Shown here: positions 25,715-33,998 of the stretch, piece by piece
How the letters are laid out: every line of letters begins with the position of its first letter
Numbering within the stretch: position 1 is the first letter of the stretch
Assembly (NCBI GenBank): GCA_900313015.1
Contig: OMPR01000019.1
Span: 51,388 to 115,387 of the forward strand
Source: Rhodobacteraceae bacterium EL53
GTDB lineage: Bacteria; Pseudomonadota; Alphaproteobacteria; Rhodobacterales; Rhodobacteraceae
Length of the DNA: 64,000 bases
Reading direction: 5' to 3'
Program-made: the position numbers and the translations under genes
Notes under the pieces: generated by a model
Told to the model about the DNA's origin: nothing
The model's input: the letters and a program-made list of their open reading frames with translations, nothing else
Database searches by the model: none

Positions 25715-26800
25715 TTAGTTACCCAGAACGCGGTTACGCTGCTGCGTGTAGTAACCGTCCGACTTTTCGATCCATGAGGACGATGTCTTGAGGCTCTCTT
25801 CAAAGCTGCCGCGGATTTTAGCAAACAGTTCGTCGCCCATGTTTTCATCCATGACTTCGGCAGATGCCTTACCAAAGGCATCCCATACGTCGTCGGTAAA
25901 CTGCAGAGTTTTAACGCCCTGAGCCTGCAGACGTGCAAGTGCCGCACCGTTGTTGGCCAGAGTTTCGGCCAGCTGATAGTGGGTCACAGCCATGGATGCG
26001 TTGCGCATGATGGCCTGGTGTGCAGGCGACAGGTCATTCCAAACGTCCAGGTTTACAGACGAAGACAGACCCGAGCCTGGCTCGTGGAAACCAGCTGTGT
26101 AGTAAACTTTAGCAACTTCTTGGAAGCCGGCGCGTTCATCCGCGAACGGACCAACCCACTCGAGACCATCCAGAGCACCCGAAGACAGCGCCTGATACAG
26201 TTCGCCACCTGGAATGTTCTGTACGGAGGCGCCCAGTTTACCCAGAACTTTGCCGCCCAGACCGGGCATACGGAATTTCAGACCGTTGAAGTCAGCAGCA
26301 GATGTGATTTCCTTGCGGAACCAACCACCAGACTGCGAACCCGAGTTACCAGCCAGCAGGCCTTTTAGGTTGAAAATCTGACCCAGCTCATCGTGCAGCT
26401 CTTCGCCGCCACCGTGGTAGTACCAGTTGGTCAGTTCCTGTGCGGTGCCACCAAAAGGCACAGCGGTGAAATAAGCATAACCCGGATGCTGACCAATATA
26501 GTAATAGTCAGCCGAGTGATACATATCAGCTTGGCCCGAAGACACAGCGTCAAACACTTCAAGCGCGCCAACCAGCTCGCCTGGTGCTTTCTTGTCGATG
26601 GTCAGCTGACCGTCAGACATCGCACCGACCATTTCAACCATGTAGCTGGATGCATCATCCAGAACAGCAAAGCCACGTGGCCAAGACTGCACCATGGTCA
26701 GGGTCTTTTTACCCGTCGCATAAGCTGGCGCGGCCAATGTCGTTGCAGCGGCAGCGCTCCCACCCAGTGCCGATGTTTTCAAAAATGAACGACGATCCAT
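25715..26800 (-). CDS. TRAP transporter substrate-binding protein (DctP/TakP type)
   Basis: A 361-residue periplasmic binding protein with a twin-arginine type signal (DRRSFLKTSALGGSAAAATTLAAPAYA). It resembles the 2-oxo-acid-binding TakP subfamily: SADYYYIGQHPGYAYFTAVPFGG, YHGGGEELHDE, GGWFRKEITSAADFNGLKFRMPGLGGKVLGKLG and LDGLEWVGPFADERAGF are equivalent to TakP regions. The WFRKEI Arg is the expected carboxylate anchor. The ligand is probably a small carboxylate, but its identity is inferred. The start follows GGGAGGAGTG. It is the first gene of the TRAP operon, divergent from a two-component system. Confidence 0.9.
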   Translation of the reverse strand: MDRRSFLKTSALGGSAAAATTLAAPAYATGKKTLTMVQSWPRGFAVLDDASSYMVEMVGAMSDGQLTIDKKAPGELVGALEVFDAVSSGQADMYHSADYYYIGQHPGYAYFTAVPFGGTAQELTNWYYHGGGEELHDELGQIFNLKGLLAGNSGSQSGGWFRKEITSAADFNGLKFRMPGLGGKVLGKLGASVQNIPGGELYQALSSGALDGLEWVGPFADERAGFQEVAKVYYTAGFHEPGSGLSSSVNLDVWNDLSPAHQAIMRNASMAVTHYQLAETLANNGAALARLQAQGVKTLQFTDDVWDAFGKASAEVMDENMGDELFAKIRGSFEESLKTSSSWIEKSDGYYTQQRNRVLGN

Positions 26801-27050
26801 GCGTCACTCCTCCCAATTATTTCTGTGCCCATGCTTTGTGCATGGACGGTTTACGTGCAGTGGCGACAGCCTAGCGAGGGTGAGTCGATTGTGAATACCT
26901 AGTACTGCGTAGAACCCCTGCTTTTTTCACCAAGACCTTGCGTTCCTTTGAACATTTTCCCCATTGAACACGTATCTCATTCACCTGATGTGACCCGAAT
27001 CACCGTCATCGCCTTTGATTTCTGGTGCAATCTTGCGTATCGATTCGCGC

Positions 27051-28484
27051 ATGCGCTTGCTGACTTCTCTTTTCCGGCCCAACTATGCCCAGAAAATTTC
27101 CATTCTGGCGACGCTGCCACTAGTTGTGGCAGTCACTGCAATTGCCGTGCTTGTTGCATACCAATCCCGCGCTTTGGCTGAACGCGAAATTGACGCACTC
27201 GAAACGCAGCTGCTTGAAGCCAAGAAAGCAGAGCTGCGCAACTATGTGACCCAAGCCCGGAATGGGTTTTATTTCATCTATGGCTCAGCCCAGCCCGATG
27301 ATCAGCTGGCCAAGGATCAAGTCTCGCAAATTCTGTCTGCCATGATCTATGGCACGGATGGTTTCTTTTTTGTCTACGACTATGACGGCACCAATTTGGT
27401 CAGCCCGCGCCAGACCGACATGATTAACCGCAACTGGGCAGGCCTTTCCGACAGCGCTGGAACACCCGTTGTCGACGAGTTTATCCGGCTGGCCCGCCAA
27501 GGGGCTGGCTGGCATACCTTCATGTGGCCTAAGCCCTCCACCGGGGAAGAGGCTCAAATGGTCGCCTATGTCACTGGGTTTCAAAGCTGGCGTTGGGCGG
27601 TTGGAACAGGCGTGTTCATCGATGACGTATTGGCCTCTGTTGCTGCGGCCCGCGCCGAGGTCGAAGCCCGCGTTCAGCGCACATTCATCTACATCGGCGC
27701 GATTGCCCTTGGGGCGCTTTTGGTCGTTTTCCTGTCGGGCATGATGCTGAACATCCGTGAACGTCGCCTTGCAGACGCAAAACTCAAAGAGCTGACCCAG
27801 CGGGTCTTTGATGCCCAAGAAGAAGAGCGTGGCCGCGTGGCGCGTGAACTGCACGACGGCATCAGTCAAATTCTAGTCGGCGTGCGTTATGCTTTGGACA
27901 ATGCCCGCAGGAGACTGGCACGCGGTGATGATAAGGGCGCTCAAGATCCGCTAGACAAAGGGATCGACAATTTGGGTACCGCGATCTCCGAGGTGCGTCG
28001 CATCAGCCGGGATCTACGCCCCGCTGTTCTGGATGATCTGGGTCTTGGTCCCGCGCTCAAGGCGCTGACGGATGATTTCTGCGAACGCACCGGGATCGAA
28101 ACTGAGTTCACGACTGTGGTGTTTCGCAATAGATTGGATCAAAACAGCAAGATCGCCCTCTATCGGATCGCCCAAGAGGCGCTGACCAATATCGAACGCC
28201 ACGCCGAAGCTACCCATGTCAGCATGGATCTGCGGGGGCACAAGAATGGCGCCACCATGCGCATAGAGGACAACGGGCGTGGCATTCGGACAGACTCGGG
28301 TCACTCCGGGTCGGGGTTGGGGCTACGCAATATGCAAGAACGCATCGAACAGCTTGACGGGGGGCTGCGCATTCTGTCATCACGCGGACCGCAAAGTGGA
28401 ACTGTAATCGAAGCCCGGCTGCCTCTGAGCCATCTGTTGCCGCCCGAGGAAGAATTGCAGACCAAACGAAAGGTCAATTCATGA
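27051..28484 (+). CDS. Cache-domain sensor histidine kinase (HisKA_3, NarL-type)
   Basis: A 477-residue inner-membrane sensor. The first helix (ISILATLPLVVAVTAIAVLVAY, about residues 14-36) and second helix (FIYIGAIALGALLVVFLSGMML, about 214-236) enclose a periplasmic Cache domain of about 175 residues (GTDGFFFVYDYDGTNLVSP; SWRWAVGTGVFIDDV). The phospho-acceptor His is in RVARELHDGISQILVG (about 270). The ATPase N-box (ALTNIERHAEATHV) and G-boxes (EDNGRGI; GSGLGLRNMQERIEQL) are present. The ATG at 27051 is preferred over a TTG at 27015, although no strong ribosome-binding site is seen. It overlaps its response regulator by 4 bases and is divergent from the TRAP operon, so it probably senses the same or a related carboxylate. 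Confidence 0.9.
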   Translation: MRLLTSLFRPNYAQKISILATLPLVVAVTAIAVLVAYQSRALAEREIDALETQLLEAKKAELRNYVTQARNGFYFIYGSAQPDDQLAKDQVSQILSAMIYGTDGFFFVYDYDGTNLVSPRQTDMINRNWAGLSDSAGTPVVDEFIRLARQGAGWHTFMWPKPSTGEEAQMVAYVTGFQSWRWAVGTGVFIDDVLASVAAARAEVEARVQRTFIYIGAIALGALLVVFLSGMMLNIRERRLADAKLKELTQRVFDAQEEERGRVARELHDGISQILVGVRYALDNARRRLARGDDKGAQDPLDKGIDNLGTAISEVRRISRDLRPAVLDDLGLGPALKALTDDFCERTGIETEFTTVVFRNRLDQNSKIALYRIAQEALTNIERHAEATHVSMDLRGHKNGATMRIEDNGRGIRTDSGHSGSGLGLRNMQERIEQLDGGLRILSSRGPQSGTVIEARLPLSHLLPPEEELQTKRKVNS

Positions 28485-29128
28485 GCGACGCTCTGATCCG
28501 GGTCCTGATTGTGGACGACCACCCGATGGTTGCCGAAGGCATCCAATCCATCCTAGAAAGCTACGATGACGTGGTCGTGGTTGGCACCCTGAACAATGGG
28601 CAAGACGCTGTCGATCAAGTGTCGGACCTAAAGCCGGATGTCATTCTGATGGACCTGAACATGCCCAACCTTGGGGGGCTCAGCGCCACTGAAATCCTGT
28701 TGGAACAAACGCCCGGCACACGCATTCTGATCCTCACCATGCATGACAGCCCAGAATATATCGCCTCGGCATTGAACCATGGTGCCATGGGCTACCTATT
28801 AAAAGATGTGCCAACCGAAGAGATCAAGCTGGCAATCGATTCCGTCATGCGCAACGAAAGGTATCTGTGCACAGGCGCACGTGGGTCCTTGGAGCCGAAG
28901 GGGGACAATGCGCGCGAATCTCTGACCGGGCGAGAACAGACCATTCTGTTGCAACTGGCCAAAGGAAAATCCAACAAAGAAGTGGCCCAATCTTTGGATA
29001 TCTCGGTGCGGACTGTGGAAACTCATCGCAAAAACATCAAGCGCAAGCTTGGCATTTCATCCACCGCAGGTTTGACACGCTATGCGATGGAACATGGTAT
29101 GTTGCAGGGGACCGGTGCCGGGTTCTGA
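28481..29128 (+). CDS. NarL/FixJ-family response regulator
   Basis: A 215-residue transcription factor with an N-terminal receiver domain (acidic pocket VDDHPMV; phospho-acceptor Asp in VILMDLNMPNLGG near residue 58; Lys in GYLLKDV near 110) and a C-terminal LuxR-type HTH (LTGREQTILLQLAKGKSNKEVAQSL ... TVETHRKNIKRKLGI, about 148-200). It is translationally coupled to the kinase (ATGA overlap). Likely target is the divergent TRAP operon. Confidence 0.92.
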   Translation: MSDALIRVLIVDDHPMVAEGIQSILESYDDVVVVGTLNNGQDAVDQVSDLKPDVILMDLNMPNLGGLSATEILLEQTPGTRILILTMHDSPEYIASALNHGAMGYLLKDVPTEEIKLAIDSVMRNERYLCTGARGSLEPKGDNARESLTGREQTILLQLAKGKSNKEVAQSLDISVRTVETHRKNIKRKLGISSTAGLTRYAMEHGMLQGTGAGF

Positions 29129-29162
29129 AAACGCTGGACGGGCACATCAATCCGTCAGTTGA

Positions 29163-29996
29163 TCATTTCGCAGTCCGGCTCGTTCGTAATGATGCGGCAG
29201 AACCCGCCCATAAAGCTGCTTGGTGCGTTCCACCCCCCCCACACATCCCTTCGACCTCAACAAACGAAAATATTCCAACATAGCGTTGTCGCGCACCTTG
29301 GACCGGTGCCACACGATGCAACGCATGACGCCCTTTGAAAATCTGCAAATCACCGGGCTGTAATGGCACACGGCGCACGCTGGGATGGTTGCCTTTGAGA
29401 ACACGGGCGACCCCCTCGAAATTCTCATGCGTCGCACTTCGCAAATTGGGGACATACTCAAAATCCCCGCCCGCCTCGCCGTTCTGAATGGCGAGCGTCA
29501 CCGTGTAATTGTTCGTGTCAAAATGCCAAGGGAACCCCTGCCCCTGCTCCACTACATTAATGATGACATCTGCCAAAGGATCATCATATCTGAAAAAGGC
29601 TTGCTCGGGGACATCAAGCGCGTCGCGTACAAACGGCATAAACCCAGGATCTTCATAGATCCGGCGCAACGCCCCTGAAACGGGGAAATTGTCTGCCGGA
29701 ACAAAGGCATTGGACCGATCATAAAATTGCCGGATTGGGTGATCCAATGGCAACCGCGGATCGTCTTTGGTGAAATAGGCGTTCGTGCGACCAAACGATC
29801 GGTGCGCATTGGGGGCCGTCGCTTCGGCTTCGGCAACCAGATGCTGAACGCCTGCAGCATGGGCAAAACCCCGCAAGATTGCACAGCCGTCATCCTCGAG
29901 CTCGCGTCTGAGGTCTTGGATCAAACGTTTGTAAAGCGGGGCATCCGGGCGATCTATTGGATACCGCCCTAAATCCAAAAGGTCATGCAGTTCCAC
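29163..29996 (-). CDS. HalD/BesD-like Fe(II)/2-oxoglutarate-dependent oxygenase
   Basis: A 277-residue protein of the 2-oxoglutarate oxygenase group that includes the free-amino-acid halogenases BesD and HalD. Metal ligands are His and Asp in FPWHFDTNNYTVTLAIQ (about residues 157-159) and a distal His in HALHRVAPV (about 230). The Arg in RQRYVGIFSF (about 240) would bind 2-oxoglutarate. Halogenases replace the Asp with Gly to make room for chloride; here the Asp is kept, so hydroxylation is more likely. It begins with GTG at 29996. Substrate unknown, perhaps a free amino acid by analogy. It stands alone, convergent with the response regulator. Confidence 0.75.
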   Translation of the reverse strand: MELHDLLDLGRYPIDRPDAPLYKRLIQDLRRELEDDGCAILRGFAHAAGVQHLVAEAEATAPNAHRSFGRTNAYFTKDDPRLPLDHPIRQFYDRSNAFVPADNFPVSGALRRIYEDPGFMPFVRDALDVPEQAFFRYDDPLADVIINVVEQGQGFPWHFDTNNYTVTLAIQNGEAGGDFEYVPNLRSATHENFEGVARVLKGNHPSVRRVPLQPGDLQIFKGRHALHRVAPVQGARQRYVGIFSFVEVEGMCGGGGTHQAALWAGSAASLRTSRTAK

Positions 29997-30236
29997 CAGT
30001 CACCTCCGATCACACATAACTCCCTCAAACGTGGCAGCGCGCATTTGGACGATCTGCTCTTTTTCAGACATTCACATGACGGATTCAGGAAATTTTAACG
30101 CGACTCTCACACCCCAGTCGCCCCCAGAGCATGAAACCAAGCCTTAATTTCGCGGATATTTCGCCGCACCCCACCTCCACGCAAGAAAATGTCGCATTTT
30201 TCGCAGTTGTGGTTACATTTTTCATTCAATTGCCTG

Positions 30237-30265
30237 TTGACGCCCCGTAGCCCCACCAATAATGT
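30237..30265 (+). promoter_or_regulatory. Sigma-70-type promoter of the ilv operon
   Basis: TTGACG (30237-30242), a 17-bp spacer and TAATGT (30260-30265) make a near-consensus promoter. Transcription would begin around 30272, about 23 bases before the leader peptide start. Confidence 0.7.
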
Positions 30266-30294
30266 CCGCAACAAGCAAAAGGAGCCGGTAAGCA

Positions 30295-30342
30295 ATGACC
30301 GCACTAGTCGTAGTCGTAGGAACCAAGCGCATGGGCCGGTAA
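30295..30342 (+). CDS. ilv operon leader peptide (attenuation)
   Basis: A 15-codon ORF, MTALVVVVGTKRMGR, preceded by AGGAG. One Leu and four consecutive Val codons are what is expected of a leader that senses branched-chain aminoacyl-tRNA. Its last codons contain the sequence that can pair with the region just before the terminator hairpin. It ends 88 bases upstream of the acetolactate synthase start. Confidence 0.85.
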   Translation: MTALVVVVGTKRMGR

Positions 30343-30396
30343 CGGTAGACCACAATCGAACCCATGCGCCTCCGAAAAATCGGGGGCTTTTTTTTT
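30327..30396 (+). promoter_or_regulatory. Transcription attenuator of ilvB-ilvN
   Basis: Two alternative RNA pairings are visible. GCGCATGGG (30327-30335, inside the leader peptide) can pair with CCCATGCGC (30361-30369) as antiterminator. GCCTCCGA (30368-30375) pairs with TCGGGGGC (30380-30387), followed by nine T, as terminator. The two share bases 30368-30369 and abut, so they should compete. Ribosome stalling at the Val codons leaves the antiterminator free; completion of the peptide covers its 5' arm and allows termination. Confidence 0.82.
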
Positions 30397-30430
30397 GCTT
30401 AAAGACGATGTCGCGTATGGAGCTAATCAG

Positions 30431-32182
30431 ATGACACGTGAAATGACCGGCGCAAAGATGGTAGTTCAGGCCCTCAAAGATCAGGGTGTGGACACAGTAT
30501 TCGGATATCCAGGCGGCGCCGTCCTGCCGATTTATGATGAGATTTTCCTGCAGAACGACATTCGCCACATTCTGGTCCGTCACGAACAGGGCGCGGTGCA
30601 CGCTGCCGAAGCGTATGCACGTTCAACCGGAAAGCCGGGTGTTGCCTTGGTAACATCGGGACCGGGCGCGACCAATGCTGTGACTGGTTTGACCGATGCC
30701 CTGCTCGACTCGATTCCGATTGTTGTCCTCACCGGGCAGGTTCCGACCTTTATGATCGGCTCAGACGCCTTTCAAGAGGCTGATACCGTTGGCATCACCC
30801 GCCCCTGCACCAAGCACAACTGGCTTGTAAAAGATACCGATGACCTGTCGGGCACTCTTCACGAGGCATTTCACGTGGCCACTGCCGGTCGCCCCGGCCC
30901 AGTACTGATCGACATCCCCAAGGATGTTCAGTTTGCCAGCGGCACCTACACGTCACCGAAACCGTCGACTTCGCGTTACCAGCCAAACCTCAAAGGTGAC
31001 ATGGAAGAGATCACCGAACTCGTAGCAGCCATCGAAACTGCCAAGAAACCTGTGTTTTATACGGGTGGCGGTGTGATCAACTCCGGTCCGGCCGCGAGCC
31101 AGTTGTTGCGTGAATTGGTAGATGCCACGGGATTCCCAATCACCTCGACCCTGATGGGTCTGGGCGCCTATCCCGCGTCCGGCAAGAACTGGATGGGGAT
31201 GCTGGGTATGCATGGTCTCTACGAGGCCAACATGGCGATGCACGATTGCGATCTTTTGATTAACGTTGGCGCGCGCTTTGACGACCGCATCACCGGCGTT
31301 CTTGAAAAATTCAGCCCCAACTCGACCAAGGTTCATATCGACATTGACCCCAGCTCGATCAACAAGATCATTCGCGTCGACATCCCGATTGTTGGCGATG
31401 TGGGGCATGTGCTCGAAGACACCCTGAAAGTTTGGAAATCGCGCGGGCGCAAAACCAATGCCGCTGCTGTTGCTGAATGGCAGAGTCAGGTGAATGAGTG
31501 GCGCAAGGTCAACTGCCTTGCCTATACGCAGGAAGGCAAAACAATCAAACCTCAGCACGCGCTTACGCGGCTCGAGGCACTGACCAAAGATCACGACCGC
31601 TACATTACGACCGAAGTCGGCCAGCACCAAATGTGGGCGGCACAATATCTCAAATTCGAAGACCCCAATCGGTGGATGACTTCTGGCGGTTTGGGAACGA
31701 TGGGTTATGGCTTCCCAGCGTCGATCGGAGCGCAGATGGCGCACCCCGATGCCTTGGTGATCAACGTTGCAGGCGAAGCGTCTTGGCTGATGAACATGCA
31801 GGAAATGGGCACCGCCGTTCAGTACCGTCTGCCGGTAAAACAGTTCATTCTGAACAACGAACGTCTCGGCATGGTCCGCCAGTGGCAGGAACTGCTGCAT
31901 GGTGAACGGTATTCGCAGAGCTGGTCCGAAGCCCTGCCTGATTTCGTGAAACTCGCCGAAGCCTTCGGGGCCAAGGGTATTATCTGTTCGGATCCTGTTG
32001 ATCTGGACGATGCGATCATGGAAATGATCAATCACGATGGTCCTGTTATTTTTGATTGCCTCGTTGAAAAGCACGAAAACTGCTTTCCAATGATCCCATC
32101 GGGCAAAGCGCACAATGACATGTTGCTCGGCGAGGCCGACACGCAAGGTGTGATCGATGCTAAGGGCTCGGTGCTGGTCTGA
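30431..32182 (+). CDS. ilvB: Acetolactate synthase, large (catalytic) subunit
   Basis: A 583-residue thiamine-diphosphate enzyme that condenses two pyruvates to acetolactate, or pyruvate and 2-oxobutyrate to acetohydroxybutyrate, the first common step of valine, leucine and isoleucine synthesis. N-terminal features are GVDTVFGYPGGAVLPIYDE, HEQGAVHAAEAYAR (catalytic Glu) and TSGPGATNAVTGL. The C-terminal cofactor site is GGLGTMGYGFPASIGAQ, then GEASWLMNMQE (Glu-Ala where many have Asp-Gly or Asp-Ala). The ATG at 30431 is preferred over a TTG at 30395, which sits in the attenuator T-tract. It is controlled by the upstream attenuator and followed by ilvN. Confidence 0.95.
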   Translation: MTREMTGAKMVVQALKDQGVDTVFGYPGGAVLPIYDEIFLQNDIRHILVRHEQGAVHAAEAYARSTGKPGVALVTSGPGATNAVTGLTDALLDSIPIVVLTGQVPTFMIGSDAFQEADTVGITRPCTKHNWLVKDTDDLSGTLHEAFHVATAGRPGPVLIDIPKDVQFASGTYTSPKPSTSRYQPNLKGDMEEITELVAAIETAKKPVFYTGGGVINSGPAASQLLRELVDATGFPITSTLMGLGAYPASGKNWMGMLGMHGLYEANMAMHDCDLLINVGARFDDRITGVLEKFSPNSTKVHIDIDPSSINKIIRVDIPIVGDVGHVLEDTLKVWKSRGRKTNAAAVAEWQSQVNEWRKVNCLAYTQEGKTIKPQHALTRLEALTKDHDRYITTEVGQHQMWAAQYLKFEDPNRWMTSGGLGTMGYGFPASIGAQMAHPDALVINVAGEASWLMNMQEMGTAVQYRLPVKQFILNNERLGMVRQWQELLHGERYSQSWSEALPDFVKLAEAFGAKGIICSDPVDLDDAIMEMINHDGPVIFDCLVEKHENCFPMIPSGKAHNDMLLGEADTQGVIDAKGSVLV

Positions 32183-32258
32183 TCCAGCTCCGACGTTTCA
32201 AACAGAATTCGGTTCGGCCTCGCGCGGTCGAACCAACGACTTGAGGAAAGGGACGTAA

Positions 32259-32819
32259 ATGTCTGCCCTACATATCAAAAAAGGCTCCACCCGCCACTCT
32301 GCCTACAACCTACGGCCGACGTTCTCAGATGTATCCGAGCGTCACACCATCGCGTTGCTGGTCGAGAACGAACCGGGTGTTCTGGCCCGCGTCATTGGCC
32401 TGTTTTCTGGACGTGGCTACAACATCGAAAGCCTGACGGTCGCTGAAGTGGATCACACTGGCCACCTAAGCCGCATCACCATCGTCACAACAGGAACCCC
32501 GCAAGTTATCGAGCAGATCAAAGCTCAACTTGGCCGGATCGTTCCCGTTCACGAGGTACACGACCTGACGGTCGAAGGCCCCTCGGTCGAACGCGAACTC
32601 GCCATGCTCAAAGTTGTTGCCTCGGGCGACAAGCGTGTCGAAGCTTTGCGGTTGGCTGACATTTTCCGGGCCAACGTTGTAGACAGCACATTGCATTCCT
32701 TTGTGTTTGAAATCACAGGCGCCCCCGACAAAATCGACGCATTTGCCGACCTGATGCGCCCGCTGGGTCTGAGCGAAGTGGCCCGGACCGGCGTCGCAGC
32801 TCTGCTGCGCGGCGAATAA
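32259..32819 (+). CDS. ilvN: Acetolactate synthase, small (regulatory) subunit
   Basis: A 186-residue subunit that stimulates the large subunit and gives valine feedback inhibition. An ACT domain spans about residues 28-100 (TIALLVENEPGVLARVIGLFSGRGYNIESLTVAEVDHTGHLSRITIV), followed by the second regulatory domain (SVERELAMLKVVASGDKRVEALRLADIFRANVVD; GAPDKIDAFADLMRPLGLSEVARTG). The N-terminal ~25 residues are an extension. It starts 76 bases after ilvB in the same transcript. Confidence 0.94.
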   Translation: MSALHIKKGSTRHSAYNLRPTFSDVSERHTIALLVENEPGVLARVIGLFSGRGYNIESLTVAEVDHTGHLSRITIVTTGTPQVIEQIKAQLGRIVPVHEVHDLTVEGPSVERELAMLKVVASGDKRVEALRLADIFRANVVDSTLHSFVFEITGAPDKIDAFADLMRPLGLSEVARTGVAALLRGE

Positions 32820-32826
32820 CTGATCC

Positions 32827-32854
32827 TGTCAGAGGCAGAATATCGCCTCTGACA
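32827..32854 (+). terminator. Hairpin after ilvN
   Basis: A perfect 10-bp stem, TGTCAGAGGC (32827-32836) with GCCTCTGACA (32845-32854), lies 8 bases past the ilvN stop. No T-run follows, so it may be a terminator needing help or an mRNA-stabilising end. The next ~240 bases, up to the XRE gene, show no other feature. Confidence 0.5.
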
Positions 32855-33092
32855 CCCCCTACTCTGTACCTAGCTGGGCCGTAGCCCAAGAAGAATTCAC
32901 TGCACTTCTACAAAAGAACTGCAGCAGTTTGCTTGAACTCACCGCCTTAGAGCTTTAGAGTTCGCCTCGTATTATCGACCTTCTTCGGAACCGGTTGATA
33001 CTCGCGTTTGGTCTTTGGTCACATCGAGGGGCACTCACTCCTCTGAACGATGTTGTTTTCTCCTTACCAAATCTCACAGTGCCGGGGCACCG

Positions 33093-33890
33093 ATGAAGAA
33101 ACCAACACGCTCCCCTGCGGAGTTGCGCAATATGTTTGGGGAAAACCTACGCATACTGTCTCGACCTCATGCATCGATCTCTGAGTTGTCGCGACAACTT
33201 GGCATCAACCGCACCCAATTCAATCGCTACCTTTCTGGCGAAAGCTTTCCCAGACCGGATGTCCTTGACCGAATATGCAACTTTTTCGAAGTTGATGCGC
33301 GTATTCTTCTGGAAAAGGTTAGTACCATTGGCTCACCCCAAGATCTGTTAACCGGCCCGGAACTCACAGACTTTTTCCAATCTGCGGTGTCAGAGCTGGA
33401 CGAAACGGCCTTTCCCAGTGGATTCTACAGGTTCTCACGCGCCAGCTTTGTGGATCCAGACCGCTTTGTAGTAGGATTGGTTTATGTTTACCGCGAGGGG
33501 CAATATACCTTTGTGCGCGGGTACGAAGCGAAAGAAGCAATGCGCGCGCAAGGTCAACGCGCCGACGCCAGTTCGCGAGAGTTTCGCGGCTATATCACAT
33601 GGCAAGAAGCCGGCATTTCACTTGTTATTTCTCGTAAAAACGCAATGACAGGAAGCTTCAACTTTCTCAGTCGCGTGGCCTCACTTGAAAACAACTTTTG
33701 GGTTGGATACGTGACACGAACCGTTTCGGAGAATGTCGCGACGCCACGGGTTGCGCGTCTGGTTTATGAACACCTAGGCGCGACCCCATCCCTTGTGTTC
33801 CCTGCCGCACGGGCTTGTGGCTTGCTTCCTGAAGCAGACCTCCCACCATTTCATCGGACTTTGCTCCGCCCTCAAGCCCCTATGGTTTAG
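33093..33890 (+). CDS. XRE-family transcriptional regulator
   Basis: A 265-residue DNA-binding protein. The N-terminal helix-turn-helix of Xre/Cro type is at about residues 20-75 (ISELSRQLGINRTQFNRYLSGESFPRPDVLDRICNFFEVD). The remaining ~180 residues form a domain I do not recognise (PSGFYRFSRASFVDPDRFVVGLVYVYREGQYTFVRGYEAKEAM), probably ligand binding. The ATG at 33093 follows GGGGCACCG and begins the conserved part; the frame extends 26 codons upstream. It lies 108 bases before the Rieske oxygenase gene on the same strand and could regulate it. Confidence 0.82.
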   Translation: MKKPTRSPAELRNMFGENLRILSRPHASISELSRQLGINRTQFNRYLSGESFPRPDVLDRICNFFEVDARILLEKVSTIGSPQDLLTGPELTDFFQSAVSELDETAFPSGFYRFSRASFVDPDRFVVGLVYVYREGQYTFVRGYEAKEAMRAQGQRADASSREFRGYITWQEAGISLVISRKNAMTGSFNFLSRVASLENNFWVGYVTRTVSENVATPRVARLVYEHLGATPSLVFPAARACGLLPEADLPPFHRTLLRPQAPMV

Positions 33891-33998
33891 ACTAGAAATA
33901 TCTACAACGACATGTCGTAACTCGTTCACGCAGGTCGCTCCCAGAGAGGCGATCATATCAGGATCATGGCATCGCTTTCAAAGCTCTAGGAGGACGCC

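Noticed and set aside
30953..32146. 397-codon minus-strand ORF opposite ilvB
   Set aside because: It is a shadow of the highly conserved ilvB frame, with no family features of its own and no ribosome-binding site.
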